In this document: in pieces, positions 1 to 12,900 of the stretch
How positions within the stretch are numbered: the first letter of the stretch is position 1
Layout: every line of letters begins with the position of its first letter
Assembly: GCA_021209875.1 (NCBI GenBank)
Contig: JAGYVD010000003.1
Span: 2,604,001 to 2,668,000 of the forward strand
From: Rosellinia necatrix
Taxonomy: Eukaryota > Ascomycota > Sordariomycetes > Xylariales > Xylariaceae
DNA length: 64,000 nucleotides
Direction of reading: 5' to 3'
Made by a program: the position numbers and the translations under genes
Notes under the pieces: generated by a model
Told to the model about the DNA's origin: nothing
Seen by the model: only the letters and a program-made list of their open reading frames with translations
Databases searched by the model: none

Positions 1-426
1 AACTACTTCAAAGATTCCAAGACTAGCCTAATCTCCTCCGAGGCCTTGAAAGTACCGTCCATGTCGGACCCGGCAATCCAGGCGGCCTTCAAGAAAGCAG
101 CCTCTCTGCACGCCATTGCTAAAGTTAGGGAAGATGACGACGACGAAGCAAGAGAAAGGACGGAACGACGCCGCAAAATGTTGGAGAATAAAGACCGTGA
201 TGCCGAGGATATGGACATGGGCTTTGGCACAAGCCGATTCGAGGATGACGCAGATCTTGATGAACAGAGAGGCAAACTGTCAGAGTGGGGTCAGAAGGAC
301 GAAGATGAGGATCATGGTAAAGGCAGTGGCTCGAAGCGCAAAAGAGGCCCTAAGAAGCGAAAGGGGGACGTTAATAATGCAGCTGACGTCTTGCGCGAGA
401 TGGAACGACAGCGTAGTGCCAAGTAG
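1..426 (+). CDS. C-terminal part of an unidentified highly charged protein (5' truncated by window edge)
   Basis: An open frame runs from base 1 to a TAG stop at 424-426, giving 141 residues with no start required inside the window. The sequence is rich in acidic and basic runs (DDDDEARERTERRRKM about residue 50, then DEDED). It ends in a lysine/arginine cluster (SKRKRGPKKRKG) that looks like a nuclear or nucleolar localisation signal, followed by a short predicted helix. No enzymatic domain is visible and I do not recognise the family. The composition suggests the tail of a nuclear, RNA- or chromatin-associated protein, but this is inference only. Whether base 1 lies within an exon that continues upstream in this frame cannot be tested here. 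Confidence 0.65.
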   Translation, partial: NYFKDSKTSLISSEALKVPSMSDPAIQAAFKKAASLHAIAKVREDDDDEARERTERRRKMLENKDRDAEDMDMGFGTSRFEDDADLDEQRGKLSEWGQKDEDEDHGKGSGSKRKRGPKKRKGDVNNAADVLREMERQRSAK

Positions 427-1472
427 GTAGTCAGCATTGCACAACTTCAACTGCGGCAGCCCGTATGATTCGATGTAGCTTTCTAAGGTGTAGCTTTCTA
501 AGGTGTGCCAACCATGAATCTCAGCAAATTTCTACTCGGCTTAGCGACGGCCAAGAAGTGGTCGTGTATGACAAAGGGCTTTGGACTCTCTTCCGCTTAT
601 ACTTGCATACATCGTTCTACCTCAATACACTACCTAGGTAGGTAGGGAGGTGAAGCAGCTAAGGCTAATTGGTGATGGGTACCGAAGTACCAACTTGCTC
701 CTTTGGGGACGAGGAGCCAATAGGAGGCAATGTGCGTTAATTAGAGGCCAATGAGAGCGAGAATTGACAAAGGCGCCCCCTGTAATCTGCCCCGAGGCGT
801 CCCCCGTCCCCCGTCCCCCGTCAATAACAACGTCTGTCTTAAACGACGTGAAGTAGACGGTTTGTATAAGTCTGCTCACACGATGGTTGATGCGCATTGC
901 AGGTTTTGCGTAGCCTGGTGATACCCCGGATCGTCCGATGAGCTCTCCGCCGGGATCGGACCAGGAGTAGGACTAAAACAGGACAACAAATACAAAATAC
1001 GTAAGTAAGCAGAGAGCAAACAAGGTAACCTAGGTAGTCGTTGCCAGCAACCACACAGCACACAGTCATCAGAGGCCCACATCGCAAAGCATCGGCTCTT
1101 GGTCTAACAGACGTGATCATCTGCCTTCCCTCCCGGCTAGCACACCAGAGTATAGCCACCGCCAGACCAGGCTGTGGCAAGTTTTGCACTCTCGTCTTTT
1201 ATGATCGAATCTGTGTGGTGGCCATCTGATCCGATCCGATCTGATCTGACTGCCTCAAGTGCTTATTATAATTATCCTCTTTTACCCCCCTCCCCATGCT
1301 TGCTCATATCATCCCCGCTTCAATCATAGCCGAATTGGTCCTTGTCCTTTGAGTCGGTGCTGGAAAAGGAAGACTCCGCCCTAGTCTGGTTCTGACATCG
1401 TGCACGCCGATTCAGACTCGAATTGCTATTTCCCCAGGTTATCCCGTATACCTGAACTACAACTACCGACCC
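427..1472. other. Intergenic region upstream of the nucleoside hydrolase gene
   Basis: No coding signal seen. It contains the 15-bp duplication at 475-504, a (GTCCCCC)-type run at 799-822, a CCTAGGTAGGTAGG motif near 633-650 of the kind scattered through this window's spacers, and GATCCGATCCGATCTGATCTGAC near 1228-1250. Both the 3' end of the first gene and the promoter of the next must lie here. Confidence 0.6.
475..504. repeat. 15-bp exact tandem duplication
   Basis: The unit GTAGCTTTCTAAGGT occurs twice head to tail (475-489 and 490-504), just after the stop codon of the upstream gene. Confidence 0.8.
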
Positions 1473-2859
1473 ATGTCGGATCCCATTCCTCTCTGGCTGG
1501 ACTGTGATCCGGGCCACGATGTAAGTGTGATGATACCTATGTGCAATCCCAAGTCACGATTCATGAGATTCCCCCAGTGCTGCCCCTTCTCTTAAATTTG
1601 CCTCGTCCCGTCCCATCCCGTCCCGTTCCATCCCGTCCCGTCTCATCTCATCTGACCTCGTCTCACCCTGACATGTTCGGCCTCGCGCTGCTACATGGAC
1701 GATAGAGAGAGAGAGAGAGGGGTGGAGGAAGGGGGATGAGAAACCCCCCCTCTCCCCCTCTCTTCAAGACTTCTCCAATTTTTATATACACTACGGGTAG
1801 CCCACTCATGATGCTCAGTGGTTTTATATCCCGATACAATGTGACGCAAATCGTCCCAACATATTTCGGGCTCATACGTATCTACCCACTCACTCACCTT
1901 ACTCACCTTACCCATCTTACCCACCTTACTCACCTCGCTCACCTCACTCACCTCACTCACCTCACTCACCTTACCGCCTTTCCCACGTTCCCGACTCCCG
2001 CCAGCTAATACGTGTGAACGCTCTCGCGGCAGGATGTGTTCGCCATGCTGCTCAGCGCCTACCACCCGGGCATCGAGCTGCTGGGGGTGAGCACGGTGTT
2101 CGGCAACGCGCCGGTGCACAAGACGACGGACAACGCGCTGTCGGTGCTGGCGGCGATCGGCAAGGCGGACGGGGTGCGCGTGTACCGGGGGGCGGCGAAG
2201 GCGCTGGAGCGGGAGGCGTTCCACGCGACCGAGATCCACGGGGAGTCGGGCCTGGACGGGACGGCGCTGCTGCCGCCGGCGGAGGCGGCGCGGGGCGCGC
2301 TGGACGCGTCGGGGACGCCGGCGTGGGAGGCCATGGCGGCCGCGCTGCGCGGCCGCGCGCCCGGCACGGCCTGGGTGGTGGCGACGGGGGCGCTGACCAA
2401 CGTCGCCCGCCTGTTCGCGGCGCACCCGGACCTCCGGGCCCACGTGGCCGGCGTGAGCATCATGGGCGGCGGCATCGGCGACGCCTTCACGCCCGCGCCC
2501 ATGGGCCGCGTCGACGACGTCGACCGCGTCGGCAACTACAGCCAGTGGGCCGAGTTCAACATCCTCATCGACCCCGAGGCCGCCGCCGCCCTGCTGCACG
2601 ACCCCGTCCTCGCCCCCAAGACCACCCTCGTCCCCCTCGACCTCACCCACCTCGTCCTGGCCACCAAGGACGTCCAGGACCTGCTGCTGCGCGGCGCTGG
2701 GGCAGCCCCGCTGCCACCACACGGCGAGAGTGGCGAAGTCAAGGTCGAGGCTAAGTCCACGCTGCGGCAGATGCTGGTCGAGTTGCTCATGTTCTTCGCG
2801 GAGACCTATCGGTGAGCCTTCCTCCTCTTTCTACCTCCGTCCGACTCATCCCTTCTCCC

Positions 2860-2896
<37 letters not shown>

Positions 2897-3364
2897 CTCA
2901 AGCATTATTTTTTCCTTCTTTTCTCCTTCCTGTTATATAACACACACACACACATATATATATATATTTAAAGTGAGACGGTGGGCTGACTAAAAGGTCC
3001 CCTTTGGTGTAGTGACGTCTTCGGCATCGTCGAGGGCCCGCCGCTGCACGACCCGCTCGCCGTGGCGGCCGTGCTGGCGGGGACGAGCCACGAGATCCCG
3101 TTCTACGACTTCGACGCGGCCGGGGCGGCGGGTCCGACGCGGCGGGAGCGCTTCGAGGTCCGCGTCGTGACCGAGGGTACCGTCGAGGACGCGCGGCTGC
3201 GGGGCGCGCAGACGGGGCGCACCCTCGCGCGCCTGCTGCCGCCCGGCGCCGAGGGCGTCCGCATCCCCCGCGGCCTCGACATCGGCCTGTTCTGGAAGGT
3301 CATCGAGGAGTGCTGCCAGAGGGCCGACCTGGCGAACGCCGCCAACGCCGCGGGGAAGGCGTAA
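1473..3364 (+). CDS. Inosine-uridine preferring nucleoside hydrolase (URH1-like)
   Basis: Three exons: 1473-1520, 2033-2811 and 3013-3364, encoding 392 residues. The family hydrolyses the N-glycosidic bond of ribonucleosides to base plus ribose in salvage. The N-terminal calcium/ribose-binding motif DCDPGHDD is formed by joining exons 1 and 2: intron 1 (GTAAGT...GCGGCAG) lies between the last two Asp residues. Further on are the family's EFN-x3-DPEAAA segment (about residue 183) and, after intron 2, GPPLHDPLAV with the conserved pocket histidine. Frames close exactly across both introns. Exon 2 is very GC-rich, so long overlapping frames there are artefacts. Intron 1 (512 nt) and intron 2 (201 nt) are unusually long for this window and carry tandem repeats. 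Length is at the upper end of the family range. Confidence 0.93.
1885..1974. repeat. Imperfect CTCACCTTA-type minisatellite in intron 1 of the nucleoside hydrolase gene
   Basis: About nine units related to ACTCACCTT/ACTCACCTC lie head to tail inside the 512-nt intron. A looser CCGTCCCATCCCGTCCCGT array precedes it at about 1607-1665 in the same intron. Confidence 0.8.
2862..2966. repeat. (CT)n-(TA)n and (CA)n-(TA)n microsatellites in intron 2 of the nucleoside hydrolase gene
   Basis: A CT run followed by TA repeats (about 2862-2897) and a CA run followed by TA repeats (about 2940-2966) fill most of the 201-nt intron at 2812-3012. Confidence 0.8.
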
Positions 3365-3900
3365 GTGGTAGAGAGGGAGAAAGGGAGGGAGAGGGGACCG
3401 CGGGGCGCTTTCGGACAATGGGGATTTGGGGGCATGGGAAAATCAGACGGCGGCGCAAGTCCCCGCGCGCGCGCGCAATGGCGGGAAATGGGAGGGGAAA
3501 CCCGAGTCCTATGGTCGGAGGGGCATGGTCGCGAGAGCACCTGGTGGGTTTTGGTGACGAGATCTGGGTATGATATCTGATCTGCTAGGTTGGGGGGTTT
3601 TTGCCTTTCTCTTTCGGACGAATTATCCGTTTTACTTAGAATAGATTGTAGGACATAGCAATGTGAATGAATAAGCACGAAGCGGAGTTACGAGGTAAAT
3701 TATGAGGTATGGGCTCCTTGAGAGCGGATTCTGGAATCGTTATGATTAAATTCGGGCATGTCTCTACTTAATACAGCCCACCGCCCCGAGCATCGCCCGA
3801 ATGCCCAATATACGAACGGCCTTATATGAGATAATGTCCCATTTTGTACAATGTCTACCCGTATACCTAGTACCCAATATCCCGTCCATAAGGGGACTTT
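3365..3900. other. Convergent intergenic region
   Basis: It lies between the stop of the nucleoside hydrolase gene (+) and the stop of the split oxygenase gene (-). It includes a purine-rich stretch and a CGCGCGCGC run near 3465. No ORF is credible here; it should hold both 3' UTRs. Confidence 0.6.
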
Positions 3901-6380
3901 TCAATCGTCGTCTAGAGTGAGGTCAATAACCTCGATCATTTTCCGCTCCACGCCGGCCACGGGATGTGGACTAAACGAGCTAGACGGGGGTTTTGATGGG
4001 TTACTGACGGACCTCGTCGCCGTCGTACCGGAAGATTGCGTGGAAAGACTGTCCGACGTGCGAGATCTCGAAGGGCCTCGCCACGTTGACTGGAGGGGCG
4101 ATGAGCTAAAGCGGTTGCGTAGTGTCTCAGGTAGTGCAGCAGCAGATCCCATTGTTGATAAGCCAGTTCTTCTCGCTCTTGGCATAGTCGTCTGAGGTGA
4201 TTGGGAGCGTGATGGCGGTACTACCACCACACTGCTAGTCATTTGAGCTGGTGTTGCGGACGCTACGGCCGGTTTGCGGACGGTGACATTATTCTTTATT
4301 GGTGTTGCAGCACTTGAAGCTGTGCCGTTGACTAGGCGGTCCATCTCATCCTCTAGCCGCGTTATCTCTTCAGTTAGGTTTGCATTCATAAGGGATAAAG
4401 GCGTCGGCCTCGGTGTTGATGACGGGTCCCAGGGGGATGTGGGAGTAGCATTAGTGGTGGCGGTGGTGTTGGCACTAGGCATGCTGGTGGTAGTGCTTTC
4501 AACCATATACATCATCATGATAGTCTCGTACTTGTCCGCTAAGATGGTGCTGAGTTTCTGCTGATGGAAGCCCCAAAGATGCTTCGCCGCATCTATTTTT
4601 CGTCCCTCTCGGAGCCGCTCTTCTTCATCAAAGCGCTTGTCCGTTTTGGTTAAAATAACGAAAGAATTATCCTGCCGCTCTAGTGTGGCTCTACAATCGA
4701 TGTGGAAGCATGAAAGCCCGCACCCTAGGTGACTCGAATCCGCGCGAATTCGAATAGTCCTCTGAGCAGGGTCGACGAGGAATTTGTTCATATCTCTGCA
4801 GTATCCGCACACGCAAGACACGCGTTTCCGGACAAGATTAGACTGGGGAAGTGGCTCACCTACATATTTCAATATGAAGTTTTTAAGAACAGTCTGGTAT
4901 AATTGCTGCCAGCTTCGGTCATAAAGGGAGATCTTTAGCTTTTCGCAAGCCGATAGTAAGTCCTGGAGCAATGGGATCCAGAGGTTTTTGTAGTTGATAG
5001 GTTTGAGAGACCTCGACTGGACAGTGAGTGCCCTTACGAATGAGTCTCGTTGCGCTTCAAACTCTGGCCGAAAAAGCGATACAATAAAATGATGCAGGAT
5101 TTCGTAGGATACCACCTGTGCTTTTAATTCATGGTATTCAGGGTCTGCGCGGGCTCGTTTGTCAACATGAACCTCTTCGACAGTTAATGAGGGAATCGAT
5201 GAGTTGCTCATCGTTGCTCGGACAAGGTTTTCATATATCGGCTTGGCTTCATCTATTGATATCTGCTCTCGTCGCATACCTTGCTCCCATCTTTGAATGA
5301 ATCCAAGCATAAACGAGGTAGAGCGGCTGTAGGTCGCTATAAGCTTAGGAATGATGCTGACCGATAAATAGTCTGACGGATAAAAGGGTGATTAGGTAAT
5401 ATGTTACTCACAACGACTTCATATACTCCAAGTCATCGCATGAATATAATCCAAGATCAAATAGCGCTTGGCCATCTTTGTATGAGTGATCAACTCCCCA
5501 GTTATTAACGGCGTTGATAGCCGTAACTCTTAATAAGCCCAGTAGCTTATCGTTCAGATTTATATCCCCATGAAAGGCAAGGATAGCTCGATATTGGCTG
5601 TTTAACGACTCCTGGACATGAACCACATGGGAAAGTCTAGTATGCGTTAGAAGATAGTTGGAGGGGGTCAGGCAGGTGTATAATATACCCTCTACTTAGA
5701 CGTTCGAATGATATTATAGACATCTCGGATTGTCTCCTTAACCAGCCAAGAACCGTGAATGGCAGAGAAAATCCGCAGCGGATGATGCAGTTGAGTAGTT
5801 TTGACCCATTACAGGTAATAGCAACTTGATACAGTTTCTCAACAACAACCGTAGAGGTAGCCCAGTCTAACTTATCGACTTCGCTCATCTTCGGGAGCAA
5901 ATATAGCAATGTTTCTAGCGCCCACTCGCTTTCCGCAAACTTATAGCGGTCAATAAGGTAATTGAGGGGTTCGCACGACCCAGGATCGAAACGGTATTGG
6001 AACAAAGGGGAACCAGGGGAGGTAAAGAATGGTATGATTGCTTTCGAGTGCACGATAGCCAATGCCTTAAACATGTAAGCGGGTCAAATATAGATAAGCA
6101 TAACGTGAGAAGTAGTAACGAACCGATGATGTGTACCAACGCGTGACTCGGGATTCCTGTAGCAAGCGTTAGCACCGCGCGAACGAAGATAGGATACCGA
6201 CAAAATTACCAGGCGGCTTACACGGCGTTCGCGATCTTCCTGATCCGGATGCTCGCCGAAGGGATTATCTTGTAAAAGACTTTTCTTGTCAATTGCAACG
6301 GATGACAAGACTTGGTTTCCATTCAAGTCATAAATAGTCTTCGCCCTTGGCGTTGATTCAACTCGTACTGCAGTTTTGTG

Positions 6381-6470
6381 ATAGCTATCCTCGTCCTCGT
6401 CCTCTTCCTCGTCCTCGTCCTCTTCCTCGTCCTCGTCCTCTTCCTCGTCCTCGTCCTCTTCCTCGTCCCC
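6381..6470. repeat. Tandem repeat coding an acidic EEEDED tract
   Basis: Units of about 18 bp (CCTCGTCCTCGTCCTCTT on the plus strand) repeat four to five times. Read on the minus strand they encode alternating Glu/Asp in the 3' half of the split gene. Confidence 0.85.
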
Positions 6471-6613
6471 GCCGTCATAAAGCCAGCGATCGCAGTAGTT
6501 AGAACCATCATCATAGTCATCATGATCGCCATTTCTGGTGGTAGTATCAACATCCTCCTGCTCCAAGGTGACTAGGAAGATGTCAAACTCTAGACTATGA
6601 CATGAGTCTATGA

Positions 6614-6618
6614 GATGC
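6614..6618. repeat. Left copy of the target-site duplication (GATGC)
   Basis: GATGC abuts the first base of the left outer LTR. The identical GATGC at 29703-29707 abuts the last base of the right outer LTR. Five base pairs is the usual duplication length for LTR retrotransposons. Confidence 0.9.
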
Positions 6619-6864
6619 TGTTAAGATACAGGAGTACAGATTGAGATACGGAAGTACATCACCTTATAGACCCACTTAGGGATCTATTAATAACCTACTG
6701 GATCCCTTGTGCTTTTATTTATGAACTGCTGTATTACTAGCTTTATTTTTTTTTTTATTAATTAAAAAATTAAAATTATATATTAGTTTTAATTTAGAAT
6801 TTTTGTTATATTAGCTGTAGCTAGTAATATAATATTATTATTTTATGTGCTGCTAGCTTTTATA
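6619..6864 (+). repeat. Left outer LTR (246 bp)
   Basis: Aligns without gaps over its first 33 bases and at both ends with 29457-29702, and is the same length. The left two-fifths of this copy keep G and C, whereas the matching part of the right copy shows G-to-A and C-to-T changes. The right part of this copy is mutated where the other is not. Confidence 0.92.
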
Positions 6865-9650
6865 TAATAGCTAGCGATTATTTTAAGCGTTTTTATTTAT
6901 TAAAACGATTTTTAATAAATAAATTTGATTTATTATTATAAATTTTAATTTTAAATTAATAATTAATTTTAATTAATTTATTTGATCGGATTATTTATTA
7001 AACTTTTAATAAAAATTTTATTATTAATTTTTATTATTAACATATTATATAATAAAATTATATTTAATTTTTAAAAGCTTAATATATATAAAATAGTTTA
7101 TTATTATTATATAAAACAAGCTATAGTTTTATTAAAAATTTAATTATTAATATAATATTTAAATATTAAATATAAAACTATAAAGTTTTTTAATTATATT
7201 TTATTAAAAACTTTTAAAAATAATATTTAAGATTTTTTATATATATTAATTATTTATAAGCAATAAAAAATAATTGTTTTAAAAACATTAAAAATAGTTT
7301 ATTAAAATAAAAATAATTTATTTTTATTTAATATATTAAAATAAAAGCTAAAACTAATATTTAATTTTATTAAATTTAATATTATTACTGCTATAAAAAA
7401 ATTTAATTTTTATTTATTTTAGCTAAAACTTTTATATTAAATTTAAAATAAATAAATTATTTTTAATTAATAAATTATTTAAAATATAATTAATAATTAA
7501 TTAAAAACGCTGATAAAATTTATTTATAAAATTTATATATAAATTAAAAAAACTAATTTTAAAACTTATATTTTATTAAATATATTAGTTTTTTTTTTAG
7601 CACTAAAACAAATAGTTAATTTTTTTAATTAAATTAAAAATAAAAATAAAAATTATTTTTATTATTTTTATAAAATATAATATAAATTTTTAACAGCAAA
7701 CTTAGCTATTTTTATACTGATTTAATTAACAGAAAATTTAATTAAAAATAAAATAAAAAAATAATTAATATTTTTATATTAAAATAATAAAACGTTATTT
7801 TTATATTTATTTTTTAAATATTATTTTATTAAAAATAATACTACTTTTAAAAACTTATATTAATAAATATAATATTTACGTTTATAAAAAATAAAAACTA
7901 ATTATATAAAATTATAAAACTATATTAAGTTTTAATATTTTTAAATTATTTTTTTAAATAAATTTTAAAAACCTGTTAATAAAAATTAAAACAAAAAAAC
8001 AAAATAGTTTAAACTAAATATAACTTATTAATAAAAAAAAAAAAATTAAAAAATTTATAAAAGCTTTTATTTTTTTTTACTGCTACTGCTTCTACTGCTT
8101 TTTATTTTTTATATTATAATATATTAATTTAAATTATAAATAAAACGCAGCAGTTATTTATAAAATTATTAATAATATAAGCTTAAGTTTATATTTAAAA
8201 TTATAACGTTTAATAAATAAAAATATTTAATTAAAAGCTTATAATATAATAAAAATATAATAAATAATAAAAAAAAATTAATTAATACAAGCTTATAATA
8301 AAATTTTAGTTTTTATTTAAAATAAAACTAACTGTTTTAAATTTTTATTTATAAATTTAAATAATTAATTAATTAATTAAGTTTAAAACAAATATTATTT
8401 TACTATAGTTTATATTATAAAATATTATTAAGTATTTATTTTTAATATTTTTATTTATATTATTAATTTAATTTAGTATAATGCTGTAATTATTTTTATT
8501 ATTACTTGCTATATTATAATTACTTTTAATTTTATTAATAATATTATAACTATTTTAAAAGCATTAAATATTATATAAAATATAATTATATATTTTTTAT
8601 TTAAGCTTGCTAAATAATAAGCTGGATAATTTAAATTTATAAAACAATAAAATATAAAATAAAATATATCGCAGAAATATATTTAATTAATATATAAACT
8701 ATTATATTAACTATTAAATAAATATAAATATTAAAAATTTTAACTATTAATAATACTTTAAGTTTAAAATTAAAAATAAGCATATATAAAAACAAAGTTT
8801 ATAATAAATTAAAACTTAAAATATTTAAATATTATAATTTAATACTAATTATATAATATATTAATAAACTAAATTATTTAAAAACGTTTAAAAGTATTAA
8901 TTATATTTAAAAATTTAATATAAAAATTATAATAAATTTTTATTAATAAAAGCGTATTAGTTTAAAAGTTTAACTTAGAACTTAAAAACATAAATTATTT
9001 AAAATTTAGACTTTATTAAAGCAAAGCTTAAAAACAGTTTTAAAAAATAGATTTAAAGTTATAAAAATAATAAATAATAAAAGCATAATTTTATTAATAA
9101 AACAAATAAATTAATTAATAAATATATTAATAATAAAGTTAAATATTATAACAAAATAAAAGCGCTAATAAAAACTATATTATTTATTATATATTTAATA
9201 ACTTAAATAATTATTTAAAAATTTTAATTAAGCTTTAAAAATTAAAAACATTATAACTAATTTATAAAATTAAATAAGCACTTATAAATATTTTATTATA
9301 AAATAGTAGCATGCTATTTATATTAAGCAAAAATATATAATTAAAAATCTAAAAATTAAAAATCTAGTTAAAAAAAAACAAAAAAAGAAAATATTAACTT
9401 AAATATTAATTAATTTTAAATAAAATATTAATAAAAATATAATAATAGAACTAATAATAACAAATTATTTTTATTTTTAAACATAATATTTATATTTAAT
9501 AATTTTTTAAAAAATGCTAAATTTATTTTAACTTTAAACCTAACTTTAAACTATTTTAAAACAAAATAATAAAAAACTAAAAAAATTATTAATATAATTA
9601 AAAGTTTTTAAAAACTATAATAATCGCAGATATAATAATTAAAAAATTAT
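6865..9650. other. AT-saturated interior of the outer element, left arm
   Basis: No gene readable. Almost all residual G and C sit in short contexts such as AGCT, GCTT, ACG and AAC, as expected after extensive RIP. It probably holds the 5' internal region of the outer retroelement; no primer-binding site is recognisable after mutation. Confidence 0.7.
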
Positions 9651-9959
9651 TGAATAGGCTTTATATATGCGATGCACGTACTGTTTATGCATAAAACAGA
9701 ATATAACTTTTATTATACAATGTTTATTATATTTAATAATTCTATTTAAATAATTATTATATATAATATTATTTTAAGTTTTATATAAAAATTCTGTTAA
9801 TATATAATTTATTAAAATAATAGCAATAATATAGCTTATTTTATATATAAAGCATATATGCTGTATATATATATATAATATATATATTATATATTTATAT
9901 AAAATATATATATATATAACAGTTATAAATAACTATAATTAATTATTATAGTTTTAATA
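9651..9959 (+). repeat. Inner LTR-like repeat, copy A (309 bp, most mutated)
   Basis: Starts TGAATAGGCTTTATA and ends TTTTAATA. It aligns nearly end to end with 16911-17220 and with the reverse complement of 23533-23842. It differs from copy C almost only by C-to-T and G-to-A changes, and is the most AT-converted copy. Confidence 0.88.
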
Positions 9960-12900
9960 CTAGTTTTTTTTATTAATTATAGTTTTTATTTATATATTAT
10001 TTTTGTTTATATATAGTTACTTATATATATATAATTGTTTATTTACATATAATTGTTTTTTTATATAAAGTTTTTTGTTTATATATAGCTTTTAATTTAT
10101 ATACGTTTTATATAGCTGCTATTTAATGCTTAAGCTTAGGCTTAAAATTATTAACGTGTTTTCTGCTGTTTAAATATATATATAGCTTTATTTATAGCTA
10201 ATTTTCTGTTCTGCTGTTCTATCTGTTTTTTTTATATATATATATATATAGTAGCTTTTTTTTTATATAATATAAATACTAACTTTTAAAAGCTGTAGCA
10301 TTAATAATAATAATAATAATAATAATATTTGCTGCTGCTTTTGCTGCTGCTGCTGCTGCTTTTATACCGCTTGCCTGCTTTTATTTTTGCTCCGCGCTTT
10401 TTTTAATAAAAAATATTTTATAGTTTATAAACTTTGTTTATATAAAAAAAAACAGCTAAATAAAAATTTATTGTTTTTTTATAAAAACTTAAGCTTATTA
10501 AGCTTTAATATAATTTTTTTTTAAGCAGATAATTGTTTATATATTTTTATTTTTTTTTTTGCTAATAAGTTTTTGCGTGCAATAAAATATTAAAAATATT
10601 ATTACTACCGCTTTTTTTTATAATATTTTGTTTTAAATAACAGCTTTAAATGTTTTTATAAACGTTTAAGCTAAATTTATTTGCTATAAAAGCTATTTTT
10701 AAGCTTTTTTAATTTAAAGCTGGAGGGCTTAATGCTTAAAAGCGTGCGTAAATAAACCGTGTAATAGCTGCTGTTATAATCAGAGGGCTTTATTTAGCTT
10801 ATATTATTAAATCTTTAGTTTTTAAAAAAATGCTTGCGTTTTTTATATTTAATGTTTATATAAAACGCGATGTTTTAATTATAACTAAAAAAAAAAAAAA
10901 AAAATTTGTTTTTTTGTTTTTTTTTTATGTTTTGTTTTTTTTATATATAAATAATATAAAAATAAAAATATAGTTTATATAAATATAAAAATAAAAATAT
11001 GGCTTGTATATAGTTTTTTTTTGCGTAAAAAAAAAAAAACTTTTGATTTTTTTTTTTTAAAAAAATTAATTATTATATATAAATAAAAATATAAAGCTTA
11101 AAGTTTATTATATTAGTTTATTTATAAACTATAAACTTTTAAACTTTATTAGTTTTAATTAAAATTAAATTTAAAACATATAATAGCTAATTATTATATA
11201 TATTATTATTATATTATTAAAGCTTATTTTTAAAAAGTTAAACTTTTAGTAATAATTATATATTTTTTTATATAAATAAAATAAAGTTTAAGCTGTTGTT
11301 ATATAAAAAAAAAAAAATATTTAAAAATAAAAAATAATAAAAAAATAGCAAGATTTAAAGTCTATAGTGTTTTTTATAAACTTTAAATTTTACAAGCTTT
11401 AACTAAAAATTAAACTTAAGTTATATAATAGTTAAATATAATATATATTGCTATTATATTATTAAGGCCTGTTTTTTAAAAAGTTAGGTTTTTAATTATG
11501 TTTATATTTTTATTATATAATAAAATAAAGTTTATATTACTATTATATAAAAAGTAGCATTTATTATTATATAAACTTTGCTTTTTATTATTTTTACTTT
11601 TAGTTTATTTTATATATGTTTTAATTTATATAGTTAGTTTATTTATAAATATTAAGTTTTTAAAGCTTAGTTTAGCTTTTATTTAATAAATATATTTGTT
11701 AGGTTATTAGCACTATTAATCTATTATATTTTAAAGATTTTTTTTTTATACGATTTTTAAAACGATATAATATTTATTATTAAACGTTTTTTTATATTAT
11801 ATTTAACTTAACTAAATAATTATATAATAATTTTAAGTTTAAATATAAAACTATTAAAACTAAAAAACGTTTAAAATAGCTAAAATTTTTAAATTATTAT
11901 ATATAAAGCTATTATATTATTAAATTTATTAATTATATTATATAGCTTATTTGCTAAAACATTTTAAATAATTTTTTATATTTGCTAAAATTTTAATATA
12001 TAATATTTTTAATTATTTTAAAACTTAACTTTTTTTATATAATGTTCTATTATTAATATAATAAAAATTTAAGCTAAAAACTTATATTAATATTATTTAT
12101 AAAAATCTGTTAATAAAAATAAATAGTTTTATATATATTAAGTTTAATAATATAAAATTAAACTTTGCTTAAAGTTATTTATTTATTATTAGATCTTTTA
12201 ATTTAAATTTTTAATATTATTTAAAGCTAGATCAGTTATTTAAGCAGTTATTAATAAATTATATAAAGCTTTTAGTTAATATATACTATTAATATAAGCT
12301 TTTATAGCCTGTTATAAAATATAGTTTTAAACAGTTTTTATTATATAAAAGTTAACCTGGGCTAATTATTTGTTTTATTTTTTTATATTAAAGTTATATT
12401 TTTTATACAATAATATAATTTAGCTATTATTAAATTTAATTAAATGTTTTAATTAAAATATTTTTTAGTTTTATATAAAAATTAGCTTATTTTAGCTTAT
12501 GTTTTTTTTTTTAAAAATTTAATATAATAAAACTAAATATATCGTTTGTTTATAGGCTAATAATATTAAAGTTTTCTAGTTATTTTATTATATATAATAA
12601 ATATAAATTATATATAAATATAAATATATTTAATTATTTTTAATAGTATTAATAATAAGTTTTAAACTAATATAGCTTTAACTCTGCTAGTTTATACAGC
12701 AGTTATATAATTTTAAAATTGTTTTTTAAAATATTTTAGCTTAAGTTTACTAAATAATTATATAAAGATTTTTTTGCTAGCTTATTTTTAATTATATATA
12801 TATTTATATAATATTTTAAAGTTTATTTAAAATATTATAATTATAAATTAACAAAAGTTTAAATACTAGCAGCAGTTTTAGTTTATTTATTAAATAATTA

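Larger units (their letters stand above)
3901..6618 (-). pseudogene. 3' half of a retroelement-split 2OG-Fe(II) dioxygenase-like gene
   Basis: Reading leftward: exon 6222-6618 (continuing a codon begun at 29703), 6124-6156, 5689-6065, 5412-5636 and 3901-5326. The three introns between 6065 and 3901 and the first intron (GTAAGC ... GCTAAC ... CTACAG) have good splice signals; the donor at 6123 (GTTCGT) is weak. The frame stays open from the LTR boundary to TGA at 3901-3903, about 800 residues, but has no ATG at its front: the first start-like codon, at 6566, is TTG. It begins with an acidic EEEDED repeat (6381-6470), then a helical region, then a Cys-rich segment (CVCGYC ... CGLSC ... C) and a Ser/Pro-rich tail. 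This matches my memory of the C-terminal part of large uncharacterised fungal proteins with a prolyl-4-hydroxylase-like domain. The catalytic domain is 23 kb away at 29703-30906. Confidence 0.8.

Noticed and set aside
2014..2754. Long Arg/Gly/Pro/Ala-rich frames on both strands over the nucleoside hydrolase
   Set aside because: Shadows of the very GC-rich exon 2. The nucleoside hydrolase frame has the family motifs and spliced continuity.
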